Source: SH-MAG3 sp035461245 (lineage in GTDB: Bacteria > Gemmatimonadota > Gemmatimonadetes > Longimicrobiales > RSA9). Taken from it: DNA of 64,000 nucleotides. The stretch's first letter is position 1, and the number at the start of each line of letters is the position of its first letter. The notes beneath the pieces are model-generated. The model was not told the DNA's origin. It saw nothing but the letters and a program-made list of their open reading frames with translations, and did not search any database. Positions 8,124 to 16,918 of this stretch are shown one piece after another. The DNA lies in the NCBI GenBank assembly GCA_035461245.1, contig DATHVP010000062.1, forward strand, positions 1-64,000. The letters are read 5' to 3'. The position numbers were made by a program, and so were the translations under genes.

Positions 8124-8963
8124 TCAGAATCTCCTGTCTGCCTTCATGCCGCCTGCCCGCATGGCCTCGGACTCCTGCTGTGCCTTCGCGCAATTCGCTT
8201 CGTAGCAGCTGATAATGACGTCCACCGCCTCCTGGGGCGAGTCCGTGAGGACCAGCAGGTCCATGTCTGCCGGGTGGATCTTGCCATCGGTGAGCATGGT
8301 GTCATGCAGCCAGTCCAGCAGGCCCTGCCAGTACTCGGTGCCGAACAGGACCACCGGGAAGTTCCTGACCTTGCCCGTCTGGATGAGCGTCAGCGACTCG
8401 AACAGTTCGTCCATGGTCCCGAAGCCGCCGGGGAAGATGATGAAGCCTTCGGCGTACTTCACGAACATGGTCTTGCGCACGAAGAAATAGCGGAAGTTTA
8501 CCGCCGTCCGCACGTACGCATTCATGCCCTGCTCGAAGGGCAACTCGATGTTGCAGCCCACGGACCGGCCTCCGGCCTCCACCGCGCCCTTGTTCGCCGC
8601 TTCCATGATGCCCGGTCCGCCGCCCGTGATGACGGCAAAGCCGGCGTCGCTGAGCCGTCGTGCCGTATCCATGGCCGCCTGGTAGTACCGGTCATCCGGC
8701 TTCGTCCGTGCACTGCCGAATATGCTGACGCCGGGCCCGATCCGGGCCAGCGTGTCAAATCCCTCCACGAACTCGCCCATGATGCGGAAGACCCGCCACG
8801 AGTCGGTCGTGTCCGTCGGTCGGTGCAGCCACGTCTGCTCCCGGGACAGCAGCCGCTCGTCCTCCGTTTCCTGACCCGGCTCATGCTGGAACTCCGCCAC
8901 CGGCACCGGCGGCTGCTCCGGTGGCGGCGACGGCGTGACTTCGTCGTTGTCGCGTTCGCTCAT
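8124..8963 (-). CDS. LOG family (TIGR00730) Rossmann-fold nucleotide-binding protein
   Basis: This 279-residue protein has the lysine-decarboxylase-like/LOG fold: VSIFGSARTKPDD, FAVITGGGPGIMEAANKGA and the hallmark PGGFGTMDELFE. LOG enzymes hydrolyse nucleoside monophosphates to free base and ribose 5-phosphate (cytokinin riboside phosphoribohydrolase in characterised members). The start at 8963 is set by GGGAGGATATAC just upstream; the earlier in-frame ATG gives an Arg-rich non-family extension. An acidic, Pro-rich tail of ~60 residues precedes the fold. It is the promoter-proximal gene of an operon with the deoxyhypusine-synthase-like gene and diverges from the zinc-ribbon TPR gene. Confidence 0.9.
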   Translation of the reverse strand: MSERDNDEVTPSPPPEQPPVPVAEFQHEPGQETEDERLLSREQTWLHRPTDTTDSWRVFRIMGEFVEGFDTLARIGPGVSIFGSARTKPDDRYYQAAMDTARRLSDAGFAVITGGGPGIMEAANKGAVEAGGRSVGCNIELPFEQGMNAYVRTAVNFRYFFVRKTMFVKYAEGFIIFPGGFGTMDELFESLTLIQTGKVRNFPVVLFGTEYWQGLLDWLHDTMLTDGKIHPADMDLLVLTDSPQEAVDVIISCYEANCAKAQQESEAMRAGGMKADRRF

Positions 8964-9136
8964 GTATATCCTCCCTGCCGCAACATACCCGTTCCGCGCC
9001 AGCCGCCGCAAAGCGCGGACCGGCCGCGGACCCCGGTGGACCGGGTGCCGGACAGGGCTGACGGTGACTACCCGAGCACTCCAGCGCGCACCGGGCACCG
9101 TTGCGGCACATCGCCGCCCCTGACACTATTCCCCTC

Positions 9137-9931
9137 ATGAAATGCGCGAACTGCGGTACCGAGTCCAAGGGCAATTTCTGCCCCTCCTGCGGCGCCAGCA
9201 TGCGCGCCGCCAACTGCGCCGGGTGCGGCTCGAAGCTGGTCCCCGGGGCCCGCTTCTGCACCTCCTGCGGAACCGAGGCCGGCACCAGCGGTGGCGGCTC
9301 CTCGAGGCGCGGCGGCAGCGGGAGCCAGACCGCCGACAGCGGATCCAGCAACCTGCCGTGGTATATCGCCGGCGCAGTGCTGCTGGTGCTGCTGTTCGTG
9401 CTCATCACGCCCATGATCATGGGCGAGGACAATCGCGTGCCGGACCGTGGCACCGCCACGTTCAATGGCCAGGCCGGACCGGGCGGGCTCGCGCCCCTGA
9501 CGGGAACGCCGAGGGAACAGGCGGACCGCCTTTTCAACCGCGTCATGGCCGCCCGCGAGCAGGGCAACATGCCGGAAGCCCTCCAGTTCGCGCCCATGGG
9601 CGTGCAGGCGTACCAGATGGCGGAGCCCCTGGACGACGATGGTCTCTACCACCTGGCCACGCTCCAGAACACCGCGTCCGACTTCAACGGCGCGCTCCAG
9701 ACCGCGGAACGCATCCTGAGCCGCAACCCGGACCACCTGCTGGGCCTGGCCTCCGCCGCCGAGGCCGCCGAAGGCGCTGGTGACACCGCCGCCGCCCGCC
9801 AGTACCACCAGCGGCTGCTGGACGCCTACGAGACGGAAATCGGCCGCAACCTGCCTGAGTACATGGACCACGCCCGCATCCTGCCCGAGTACCGGCAGGC
9901 GGCGCAGCGGGCCGTGGCGCAGGGCGGCTGA
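9137..9931 (+). CDS. Zinc-ribbon membrane protein with TPR-like periplasmic region
   Basis: The 264-residue product begins with two CXXC zinc-ribbon pairs each closing in a second pair (CANC...CPSC and CAGC...CTSC within residues 3-50), a Ser/Gly linker, one membrane span (WYIAGAVLLVLLFVLITPM, about 76-94) and a helical region from ~125 with alternating Ala-rich helices resembling tetratricopeptide repeats (QADRLFNRVMAAREQGNMPE, then NGALQTAERILSRNPDHLLG). The topology suggests a cytoplasmic zinc ribbon and an outward repeat domain. Function is unknown. It is a single gene ended by a strong hairpin. Confidence 0.82.
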   Translation: MKCANCGTESKGNFCPSCGASMRAANCAGCGSKLVPGARFCTSCGTEAGTSGGGSSRRGGSGSQTADSGSSNLPWYIAGAVLLVLLFVLITPMIMGEDNRVPDRGTATFNGQAGPGGLAPLTGTPREQADRLFNRVMAAREQGNMPEALQFAPMGVQAYQMAEPLDDDGLYHLATLQNTASDFNGALQTAERILSRNPDHLLGLASAAEAAEGAGDTAAARQYHQRLLDAYETEIGRNLPEYMDHARILPEYRQAAQRAVAQGG

Positions 9932-9937
9932 TCCCGC

Positions 9938-9969
9938 GTTGCCGGGCGGCCCAGCGGCCGCCCGGCAAC
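9938..9969. terminator. GC-rich hairpin between convergent genes
   Basis: A perfect 14-bp stem with a CAGC loop lies just after the zinc-ribbon TPR gene, facing the end of the beta-propeller gene on the other strand. There is no T tract, so it may act with Rho or as a bidirectional block. Confidence 0.6.
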
Positions 9970-10032
9970 CGCTGCCTCGCATGAGCCCGGCACCGTCGCC
10001 GAAGTACTTCGCCGGGGCTCCGTGCGCGTGCC

Positions 10033-11238
10033 TCAGCCCACCGGCACCTCCACCCGGAACGCCATGACGCGCTGCACGCCGAAGTCATCCGTGGCCACGA
10101 GGTAGAGCCGGTCATTCCGCACCCGCGGCCTGACCCACTGCATCCGCTCCACGCCGGTGGCCACACGACCCAGGCGCCGGCCGTCGGCGTCGAACACGTC
10201 GAACTCCGTCAGGCCCTCCGCGTCCAGCAGTTCCACCCAGAGGTTGCCGTAGCTGTCCGTGGTCATGGCGCGGAACACCGGCTTGGTCCGGGGCAGCGCA
10301 CTCCGATCTATCCGCCCGCCCATCTCCCGGAACCGCTGCACGCCGGCGGTGGCCTCCCACTCGTCGAGTTCCGCCGACTGCACCGGCAGCGGTTCGGCGG
10401 GCGCGATGATCTCCCGGAGCGTGTCCCCCTCGAGGGTGAGGTGCAGCAGCCGGTAGTCGTCGGAGAAGCCGTACCAGATGGAGCCGTCGTCGTTCAGGTG
10501 CCAGACCGGGCCCGGCGCGAACGGCGCGGCCATGGACATGCCGCCCCGGTCCGTCTGCACCGACAGCGACGGGTACGGGGACTGGCCCGGCCCCGGGAAC
10601 GGCGAGGCCACCGTATCGGAGTGGGTGATGGCGTCGCCCACGTGCATGACAAAGAACGACGGCGAGTAGTCGTCGGCGCCACGATAGACGGAGCCGGCCT
10701 CGATGAAGCGCCGGTCGTGCACGCCGCCGTTGGTGATCCAGCCGAAGAAGTTCAGCGGGCGCTGCATGGTGCGCACGAAGTCGCCGTCCCGGGTGAGCAC
10801 GGTGAAGCGGTTGCCCTGCGCGTCGGCGACGATGAGCGTGTCCGGCGCCAGCCATTCCAGGCCGTTCGCCGCCGAGTACTCGCCCGGGCCCTGCCCGGAG
10901 CGGCCCACGGTGCGCACGTGCGCGCCCGAGGCGTCGAAGATGCGCAGCTCATTGGCCTGCCGGTCCAGCACGTAGATGCGGCCGTCGTCGCTCACGACCA
11001 TGCCTGAGATGCTGTTGAACGCGTCGGGCCCGTCGCCGTCCAGCCGCCCGATGTTCAGTTCCGGCGTCAGCCGCCACTCCTCGCCGGCGCGCCACAGGCC
11101 CTGCTCGCTGTTGGTGATGCGGATGACGCCGTTGGGCAGCGTCTCCACCGAGCCGTCCCAGCTCTGCTGCCCGTCGCCGAATGCGCAGCCGCCAGCCGCG
11201 GCCGAAGCCAGCAGGAGCAGGATCATGGTACGTCCCAT
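10033..11238 (-). CDS. 6-bladed beta-propeller lipoprotein (NHL-like)
   Basis: This 401-residue protein has a lipoprotein signal (LLLLASAAAGGC, Cys near 18). The body shows repeated blade-like segments such as DDGRIYVLDRQANELRIFD, GPGEYSAANGLEWL and GRLGRVATGVERM-like ends, typical of the 6-bladed beta-propeller/NHL-like family common in Bacteroidota and Gemmatimonadota. Such proteins are surface or periplasmic binding scaffolds; no ligand is known. Convergent with the zinc-ribbon TPR gene and separated from the next minus-strand gene upstream by 60 bases containing an 18-bp tandem repeat, so it could be in one unit with the GGT fusion. Confidence 0.8.
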   Translation of the reverse strand: MGRTMILLLLASAAAGGCAFGDGQQSWDGSVETLPNGVIRITNSEQGLWRAGEEWRLTPELNIGRLDGDGPDAFNSISGMVVSDDGRIYVLDRQANELRIFDASGAHVRTVGRSGQGPGEYSAANGLEWLAPDTLIVADAQGNRFTVLTRDGDFVRTMQRPLNFFGWITNGGVHDRRFIEAGSVYRGADDYSPSFFVMHVGDAITHSDTVASPFPGPGQSPYPSLSVQTDRGGMSMAAPFAPGPVWHLNDDGSIWYGFSDDYRLLHLTLEGDTLREIIAPAEPLPVQSAELDEWEATAGVQRFREMGGRIDRSALPRTKPVFRAMTTDSYGNLWVELLDAEGLTEFDVFDADGRRLGRVATGVERMQWVRPRVRNDRLYLVATDDFGVQRVMAFRVEVPVG

Positions 11239-11259
11239 GGCGTGCCTCCTCGTGTGATT

Positions 11260-11295
11260 TCCCGTACCCGTGTGGCCTCCCGTACCCGTGTGGCC
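11260..11295. repeat. 18-bp perfect tandem duplication
   Basis: Two identical 18-bp units (TCCCGTACCCGTGTGGCC) lie head to tail at 11260-11277 and 11278-11295, between the GGT-fusion stop and the beta-propeller start. It sits where a promoter or ribosome-binding region for the propeller gene would be expected. Confidence 0.85.
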
Positions 11296-11298
11296 GGC

Positions 11299-14220
11299 CT
11301 ATTGCCTGCCGGCTGCATCCGGCACGACAGCGCCGTGCCCGCTGCGCCGGGGGTCGGCGGCGGCCTCCACCCAGCCGTCACCGATGAGCACCGCCGCGCC
11401 GTAGCCCATGCGCAGCTCCCCCAGCAGCGAGATGGGCTGGAACGCGTGGCCCATGGCCTCGAGTTCGCGAATGACTGACGGCGCGAAGCCCTGCTCCATC
11501 TGCATGACCCGGCCGCCCGCCAGGATGCGCGGCAGTTCCAGCGCCTGCTGCGCCGTGAGGCCATGGTCCACGATGCCCGCCACTGCCTGATAGACCGCCG
11601 CGGAGATCCAGGCGTTGCCTGCCGCACCCACGCCGAACCACGCCCGCCGCGCCGGGCCCGAGCCCCGGAACACGATGGTGGGCGTGATGATGGTCGTGGT
11701 GCGCGCCCCCGGCCGCCGTGAGTTCACCGCGTCCGGGTTGCCGCCGTAGGAGCGCAGCTTGTCGTTGTACAGGAACCCGAGCCCGGGCGTGACGTGGAAG
11801 TTGCCGCCCCACGTGCCCAGCGTCTGCGTCACGCTCACCACGTTGCCGTCCGCGTCCGCCACCACGAACGCCGTGGTGCCCGTGCCCTGACAGTCCCGGT
11901 CATACATGAGACACTCCTCGGGCGACGTCGTGGCCGCCTGCCACGGAGCGCCATCCGGGGACGACGCCATTCCGTCCACACCTGGTGCGGACGCCGCCGG
12001 CGCACCCCGCTCCGGCGACGTCCGCCCGTCCGGCCGACCGCAGTCCTCCCGGCTGCCGGCGCCCGGCGGGCTCGCCTGGCGCGGGTCGAAGCAGCGCCAC
12101 CGGGCGGCTGCGGTGTCCTTGCTCTCGAATGGCGTGAGGTCCACCGGCCAGATATCCGGGTCGCCCACGCGGCCGCCCGTCCCCGGCTGGAGCTTCCACG
12201 CCTCGATGAGGGCATGCAGCGTGGCCGCGTCCTGCGTGATGGAGGTGCCCGGCTCCGCCAGCTCCAGCAGGTTCAGCCGCCCGGCGAGCTGGACGCCGCC
12301 GGTGATGGGCGGCGGGCCGGAGAACACGTCATTGCCCCGGTACGTGGTGTGGACGGGACGTCGCTCCACCGCCGTGTAGTTCGCCAGGTCCTCCAGCGTC
12401 ATCAGGTTCCCGCCGGCGCCCAGGTCCGCCGCCATCCGCCGGGCCACCTCGCCGCGATAGAACGCATCGGCGCCGTGCTCGGCGATCTGCCGCAGCGTCC
12501 ACCCCTGGTCCGGGTTGCGCAGCGTGTCGCCCGTGGCCAGCGGCTCGCCGTCGGGGAAGAAGAGCGCCATGGCGCCGGGTGAGCCCTCGAACCGCAGCCG
12601 CTCCCTGCGCAGCGTGGTGGCGAAGCCGTCGCTGATGGGGTAGCCGTCTTCCGCCAGCCGGATGGCCGGCTCCACCAGCCGCGCCCACGGCACGTCCCCG
12701 CTGCCGTACTGCCGCCACGCCAGCTCCATCCCCGCCACCGTGCCCGGCACGATGGCCACTGCGGCGCCGGAACGGGGCAGCGCATCAATGACCGGATTGT
12801 CGAGTGTGGCCCCCGCCGGCAGGCGGGTGGAGAACTCGATGGCCGTGGGCTGCGCCATGCCCTCCCTGTGGATGAGCATCTCGCCGTAGCCGCCGATGCC
12901 GCTGGCGTCCGGCTCGACGACGCTCAGCGCAAACGAGACGGCCACCGCCGCGTCCACCACGTTGCCGCCCAGCGCCAGGATCTCCGCACCGGCTTCACTG
13001 GCCAGCGGGTGGGCGCTGGACACGCCCGCCCGGCCCACGGCGCCCTGCCCCACCGGCCGCTCTGCCAGCATGGCGCCGATGGCGTCCTCCACCCCGGCGT
13101 CATCAGCGGCCCGGACTGCCCCGTCACGGTGTTTCAGACCCACTCGGCGCCATGCCGCCAACCCCTCGCCTTCGGCTGCGCCCGGTTCGGCGTCCAGCCC
13201 CGGGCCGTCCGCCAGGCCGTAGTACAGTCGCGCCACGCGTGTCCAGACGCGGTCATACGCCGCGACGTTGCGCCCTGCCCGTGCTTCGGCGTCGTCAACG
13301 ACAGGCAGCGTCACGGTCACAGCGGCCGGAGGTGGCACCGGCGCCGGCACACGGTGCAGTCCGCCGGACGCGCCGATGATGTCGCCCGCCAGGCGCTCGC
13401 CCAGACGGTCGGGGTCGCCGTTGTAGCCACCGTCGCCGCCGTCGAGACTCGCCAGCAGGAGCCACTGCCCGTCCGGCGACCAGGCCGGCGCGCCCGCCAT
13501 GGCCGCCGCCGTCTGTGAACTGCCGCCGTCGGCGTCCACCACCCACGTCGCGCCATCCTGACCCGTGACGGCGTAGGCGAGGCGGGCGCCGTCGGGCGAC
13601 CAGACGGGACGGCGCGCCTGGCGCCCGGTGACAATGGCCGCGGTCCCGGCGCCATCCACGTGCATGACCCGCAACTCGCTGGCACTGCCGCGCATGGCCA
13701 CGTACGCGATGCGCCCCCCGTCCGGCGACCATGCCGGCTCCCGCTCCGCGCCGGACTCCTCCGTCAGGCGCCGTTCCGTGCCGTCCACGCCCAGTACCCA
13801 CAGGTCCGCGTCACCGCCCAGCCCACGGGCAAAGACGATTGCGCCATCGGGGCCCACGTGGGGATCGAGATCGTGTTCACGCGACGTCGTCAGGCGAACG
13901 ACGGGTGCGTCTTCCCCCGACGTCGCAAGTTCCACCCGCCAGAGATCGATGCCGCCCGCCCGGTCCGAGCTGAAGACCAGCGCCGTGCCGTCCGGTGTCC
14001 ACGCCGGGTCACGGTCCCAGGCCGGTCCGAACGTGACCTGCCGTGCGCTGGCCCAGCCGCCGTCATCATCGGGCTCCAGCACCCACAGGCTCCCAGCGAT
14101 GGAGACGGCCAGGCGGCCGTCCTCGGAGTACGCCGGCGAGCGCACGCCCCCCACGTCTTGTGCGGGGGACCATGCGGCGAGAAGCGCGCACGAGACGGCG
14201 AGCATCAGGGCTCGTCGCAT
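11299..14220 (-). CDS. Secreted fusion: TolB/PD40-type beta-propeller plus gamma-glutamyltransferase
   Basis: This 973-residue exported protein begins with a signal peptide (MRRALMLAVSCALLAAWSPA). Residues ~25-330 contain repeated propeller units of the PD40 type (DPAWTPDGTALVFSSDRAGG, EPAWSPDGGRIAYV, PVWSPDGARLAYA, PAWSPDGQWLLLAS). From ~400 the sequence is gamma-glutamyltransferase: SSAHPLASEAGAEILALGGN, AVDAAVAVSFALSV, GIGGYGEMLIH, and the autoprocessing/nucleophile site GTGTTAFVVADADGN with T782. GGT cleaves gamma-glutamyl bonds as in glutathione. Ordinary GGT is ~550-600 residues without a propeller. The gene diverges from the M28 peptidase across a 51-bp gap, suggesting joint peptide turnover. 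Confidence 0.9.
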   Translation of the reverse strand: MRRALMLAVSCALLAAWSPAQDVGGVRSPAYSEDGRLAVSIAGSLWVLEPDDDGGWASARQVTFGPAWDRDPAWTPDGTALVFSSDRAGGIDLWRVELATSGEDAPVVRLTTSREHDLDPHVGPDGAIVFARGLGGDADLWVLGVDGTERRLTEESGAEREPAWSPDGGRIAYVAMRGSASELRVMHVDGAGTAAIVTGRQARRPVWSPDGARLAYAVTGQDGATWVVDADGGSSQTAAAMAGAPAWSPDGQWLLLASLDGGDGGYNGDPDRLGERLAGDIIGASGGLHRVPAPVPPPAAVTVTLPVVDDAEARAGRNVAAYDRVWTRVARLYYGLADGPGLDAEPGAAEGEGLAAWRRVGLKHRDGAVRAADDAGVEDAIGAMLAERPVGQGAVGRAGVSSAHPLASEAGAEILALGGNVVDAAVAVSFALSVVEPDASGIGGYGEMLIHREGMAQPTAIEFSTRLPAGATLDNPVIDALPRSGAAVAIVPGTVAGMELAWRQYGSGDVPWARLVEPAIRLAEDGYPISDGFATTLRRERLRFEGSPGAMALFFPDGEPLATGDTLRNPDQGWTLRQIAEHGADAFYRGEVARRMAADLGAGGNLMTLEDLANYTAVERRPVHTTYRGNDVFSGPPPITGGVQLAGRLNLLELAEPGTSITQDAATLHALIEAWKLQPGTGGRVGDPDIWPVDLTPFESKDTAAARWRCFDPRQASPPGAGSREDCGRPDGRTSPERGAPAASAPGVDGMASSPDGAPWQAATTSPEECLMYDRDCQGTGTTAFVVADADGNVVSVTQTLGTWGGNFHVTPGLGFLYNDKLRSYGGNPDAVNSRRPGARTTTIITPTIVFRGSGPARRAWFGVGAAGNAWISAAVYQAVAGIVDHGLTAQQALELPRILAGGRVMQMEQGFAPSVIRELEAMGHAFQPISLLGELRMGYGAAVLIGDGWVEAAADPRRSGHGAVVPDAAGRQ

Positions 14221-14271
14221 GCGACCTCCAGAGGTTGCAGTGATTCCGGTTCTGCATTCAATTTGGGGACA

Positions 14272-15909
14272 ATGCGTGCTCCCCGCATCTTCCCGGTCCT
14301 GCTCGGCCTCGCGCTGCTGCTGTCCGCTGCCGCACCCGCGGCGGCGCCTGCCTCCGTGCGCGAGGCCATGGAGAGCATTCGCGAACCGGCCATTCGCGCA
14401 CACCTGGCCTTCCTCGCCGATGATCTGCTGGAGGGCCGCGCCACCGGCTCCAGGGGCGGCGCCATCGCCGCTCGCTACATCGCCGCGCAGCTCGCCGCGT
14501 CCGGTGTCGAGCCCATCGGGGACAGCTACTACCAGACGGTGCCCCTCAACGGGTGGCGGGCCCGGCCCCAGCGCACGCACCTCGACTTCACCGCCGGCCA
14601 GCGCACCCTGGCGCTGCAGTATGGCGATGATGCAGTGATCTGGACCGCCGGTGGCGCCGACTCGGCCAGTGTGACGGGCGAGGTCGTGTTCATCGGCTAC
14701 GGCGTAACGGCGCCGGAGTATGACTGGGATGACTTCAAGGGTCGGGACCTGACCGGCCGCATCGCCGTCGTGCTGGTGCCGGACCCGCCGGCACCGCCGC
14801 AGCATGACATATTCGACGGCCGCGCCATGAGCTTCTACGGACGCTGGACGTACAAGGTGGAGGAGGCCGCCCGCCGGGGCGCCGCCGCCGTGCTCGTCGT
14901 CCACACCCCCGACGGGGCGGGCTACTCCTGGGGCGTCGTCCGGTCATCATTCACGGGCGAGCAGCTGTCACTGCGCGGCGGGACCCAGCCACCGCGGCCG
15001 GTGCTGCAGGGCTGGGTATCCCTCGACGCTGCCCGACGCATGTTCGCACTTGGCAATCACAACCTGAGCGAACTGTACGTACGCGCCGCCCGTCGGGACT
15101 TCCAGCCGTTGTTCACGGGCATCACCGCCTCCATCCGCACCACCGGTACGGTGCGCCGGCTCCAGTCCGCGAACGTGGTGGGGATGGTGACAGGAAGGCA
15201 CCCGACGCGCCGGAACGATGCCGTCATCTACACGGCGCATTATGATGGCCTCGGCATCGGCGCGCCCGCCAACGGTGACTCCATCTACAACGGCGCGTAC
15301 GACAACGCCAGCGGTGTGGCGGCGCTCCTCGAGATCGCGCGGGCCTTCGCGTCGCTGGACACCCCACCGGACCGCAGCGTCGTGTTCCTCTTCCCCACCG
15401 CTGAAGAGGCCGGACTCCTCGGCTCCACCTGGTATACGCAGCAGCCACTCGTACCGATGCAGCGCACTGTGGCGGCTCTCAACCTGGACGGCGTGAATAT
15501 CTGGGGTGAGACCGAGGACGTCGGTGGCGTCGGCCTCGAGCGCTCAACTCTCGGCGTCGCCTTCGAGCGCCAGGCGGCAGTCCTCGGTCTGCGGGTCACC
15601 GGCGAACGCGCGCCGGAAAAAGGGTTCTTCTTCCGGTCTGACCACTTCCCGTTCGCACGGGCGGGTGTCCCTGCGCTCTTCATCGATCACGGCGTGACGT
15701 TCCGGAACCGGCCGCCCGACTGGGGCATCAACATCCTCAGCCGCTTCGAAGCCGACCGCTACCACCTGCCCGGGGACCGTTATGAGCCGGGCATCGACCT
15801 GGCCGGCGCCGTGCAGCAGGCCCGCCTGGCGTTCCTCGTCGGGCACGACGTGGCCAGTGCGGCGGAACGGCCCCGCTGGTACCCCGGGGCGACGATCCCC
15901 AGGCCCTAG
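14272..15909 (+). CDS. M28 family zinc aminopeptidase, secreted
   Basis: This 545-residue protein starts with a signal peptide (MRAPRIFPVLLGLALLLSA). Residues ~120-270 look like a PA-type insert domain (VFIGYGVTAPEYDWDDFKG). The catalytic M28 domain follows: YTAHYDGLG, YDNASGVAALLEIAR, FPTAEEAGLLGS, LNLDGVNIWG and SDHFPFARAGVPAL supply the zinc-ligand and catalytic pattern (His, Asp, Glu-Glu, Asp, His). These enzymes trim N-terminal residues from peptides outside the cytoplasm. Convergent with the Nif3-like gene, with only 4 bases between their ends. Confidence 0.92.
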   Translation: MRAPRIFPVLLGLALLLSAAAPAAAPASVREAMESIREPAIRAHLAFLADDLLEGRATGSRGGAIAARYIAAQLAASGVEPIGDSYYQTVPLNGWRARPQRTHLDFTAGQRTLALQYGDDAVIWTAGGADSASVTGEVVFIGYGVTAPEYDWDDFKGRDLTGRIAVVLVPDPPAPPQHDIFDGRAMSFYGRWTYKVEEAARRGAAAVLVVHTPDGAGYSWGVVRSSFTGEQLSLRGGTQPPRPVLQGWVSLDAARRMFALGNHNLSELYVRAARRDFQPLFTGITASIRTTGTVRRLQSANVVGMVTGRHPTRRNDAVIYTAHYDGLGIGAPANGDSIYNGAYDNASGVAALLEIARAFASLDTPPDRSVVFLFPTAEEAGLLGSTWYTQQPLVPMQRTVAALNLDGVNIWGETEDVGGVGLERSTLGVAFERQAAVLGLRVTGERAPEKGFFFRSDHFPFARAGVPALFIDHGVTFRNRPPDWGINILSRFEADRYHLPGDRYEPGIDLAGAVQQARLAFLVGHDVASAAERPRWYPGATIPRP

Positions 15910-15913
15910 AGGC

Positions 15914-16675
15914 TTAGAGGCCGGTCGGGTGATCGATGAACTCCCACGGGAGGCCGAGTGTCTGCTCCATGTACTCCGCCAGCGCCCGCACCCCCCACGT
16001 TTCCGTGGCGTAGTGACCGCCATAGAACACGTTGATGCCGCCTTCCTCCGCATCGAAATGCGTGTGATGAGCGCCCTCGCCCGTTATGAATGCGTCCAGG
16101 CCGGCCTCGATGGCGGCCTCGATCATGCTGCCGGCCCCGCCGGTGATGACGCCCACGTCACGGATGTCATCCGGACCGAACGGCATGACATGGACGGTGC
16201 CTCCCAGCACCTCCTTCAGCCGCGTTTCCAGGCCGCTGCGCGTCATGCTGGTCCTGCCGCGAAAACCCAGTGGTTCGCCCTGGTAGTCGCCAAAACGCCC
16301 GTCCGGCTCCACCCCCAGCGCCCGCAGCAGCACCACGTTGTTGCCGACCGTGGGGTGGACGTCCAGCGGGAGGTGTGACGAATACACGGCCACGTCAGCG
16401 TCCAGTAGCGCCTTCAGGCGCTGGTACCGCCGGCCCGTGACAGCCCGGGGCCCCTCCCAGAACAGCCCGTGATGCACCACCAGAAGATCGCAGCCGCGCC
16501 TCACGCATTCCGCTACCGTCCGAACCGACGCGTCCACCGCCACTGCCACCCGGCTCACCTTCCCGCTGTTCTCCACCTGGAGGCCATTCAGCGCACCGGC
16601 ATAGTCCTTCACCTCATCATGCCGGAGGTACTCGTCAAGGTGAGCAACCAACTCACTAAGGTGTACACCTGCCAT
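15914..16675 (-). CDS. Nif3-like dinuclear metal center hexameric protein
   Basis: This 253-residue protein matches the Nif3/YqfO (DUF34) family: residues ~23-36 YAGALNGLQVENSG, then VAVDASVRTVAEC, LLVVHHGLFW, VYSSHLPLD and, near the C-terminus, GEGAHHTHFDAEEGGINVFYGGHYATE, giving the His/Glu dinuclear metal ligands. Some members have been reported as GTP cyclohydrolase 1 type 2, but the cellular role is unsettled. The gene is alone, with its upstream region (16676-16835) holding several DnaA-box-like 9-mers, and begins after the terminator of the bactofilin gene. Confidence 0.92.
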   Translation of the reverse strand: MAGVHLSELVAHLDEYLRHDEVKDYAGALNGLQVENSGKVSRVAVAVDASVRTVAECVRRGCDLLVVHHGLFWEGPRAVTGRRYQRLKALLDADVAVYSSHLPLDVHPTVGNNVVLLRALGVEPDGRFGDYQGEPLGFRGRTSMTRSGLETRLKEVLGGTVHVMPFGPDDIRDVGVITGGAGSMIEAAIEAGLDAFITGEGAHHTHFDAEEGGINVFYGGHYATETWGVRALAEYMEQTLGLPWEFIDHPTGL

Positions 16676-16707
16676 TATGGCATGCTCCTGGGAGGCGTGT
16701 GCGAGAA

Positions 16708-16817
16708 TGTGGACAACAGGGGGTCAGTTATCAACACGCGATTGTCCAAGATTCCGACATGTGGGTTAAGTCGTTGCTATGAAACGCGTTTACGAGTTGC
16801 CTACAAAATGTGGACAA
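16708..16817. promoter_or_regulatory. Cluster of DnaA-box-like 9-mers upstream of the Nif3-like gene
   Basis: TGTGGACAA (TTGTCCACA on the other strand) occurs at 16708-16716 and 16809-16817, and TTATCAACA at 16728-16736; each is one mismatch from TTATCCACA. A weaker TTGTCCAAG lies at 16742-16750. The region is clearly less GC-rich than its surroundings. It may be a DnaA-regulated promoter, a titration site or part of an extended origin. Confidence 0.5.
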
Positions 16818-16835
16818 TTTGCCGTCGAGGGCCGG

Positions 16836-16865
16836 AAAAAGGGCTGCGACGGTGGGTCGCAGCCC
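16836..16865 (-). terminator. Intrinsic terminator of the parA-parB-M23-bactofilin unit
   Basis: Reading on the minus strand, a perfect 10-bp stem (GGGCTGCGAC pairing with GTCGCAGCCC, 5-base loop) is followed at once by TTTTT. It lies ~55 bases past the bactofilin stop codon and is the clearest Rho-independent terminator in the window. Confidence 0.9.
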
Positions 16866-16918
16866 TCGGAGAGCCGGTGATCCGGGCTTGCCCGGCCCCG
16901 TGGGACGGTTTGCCGGGA

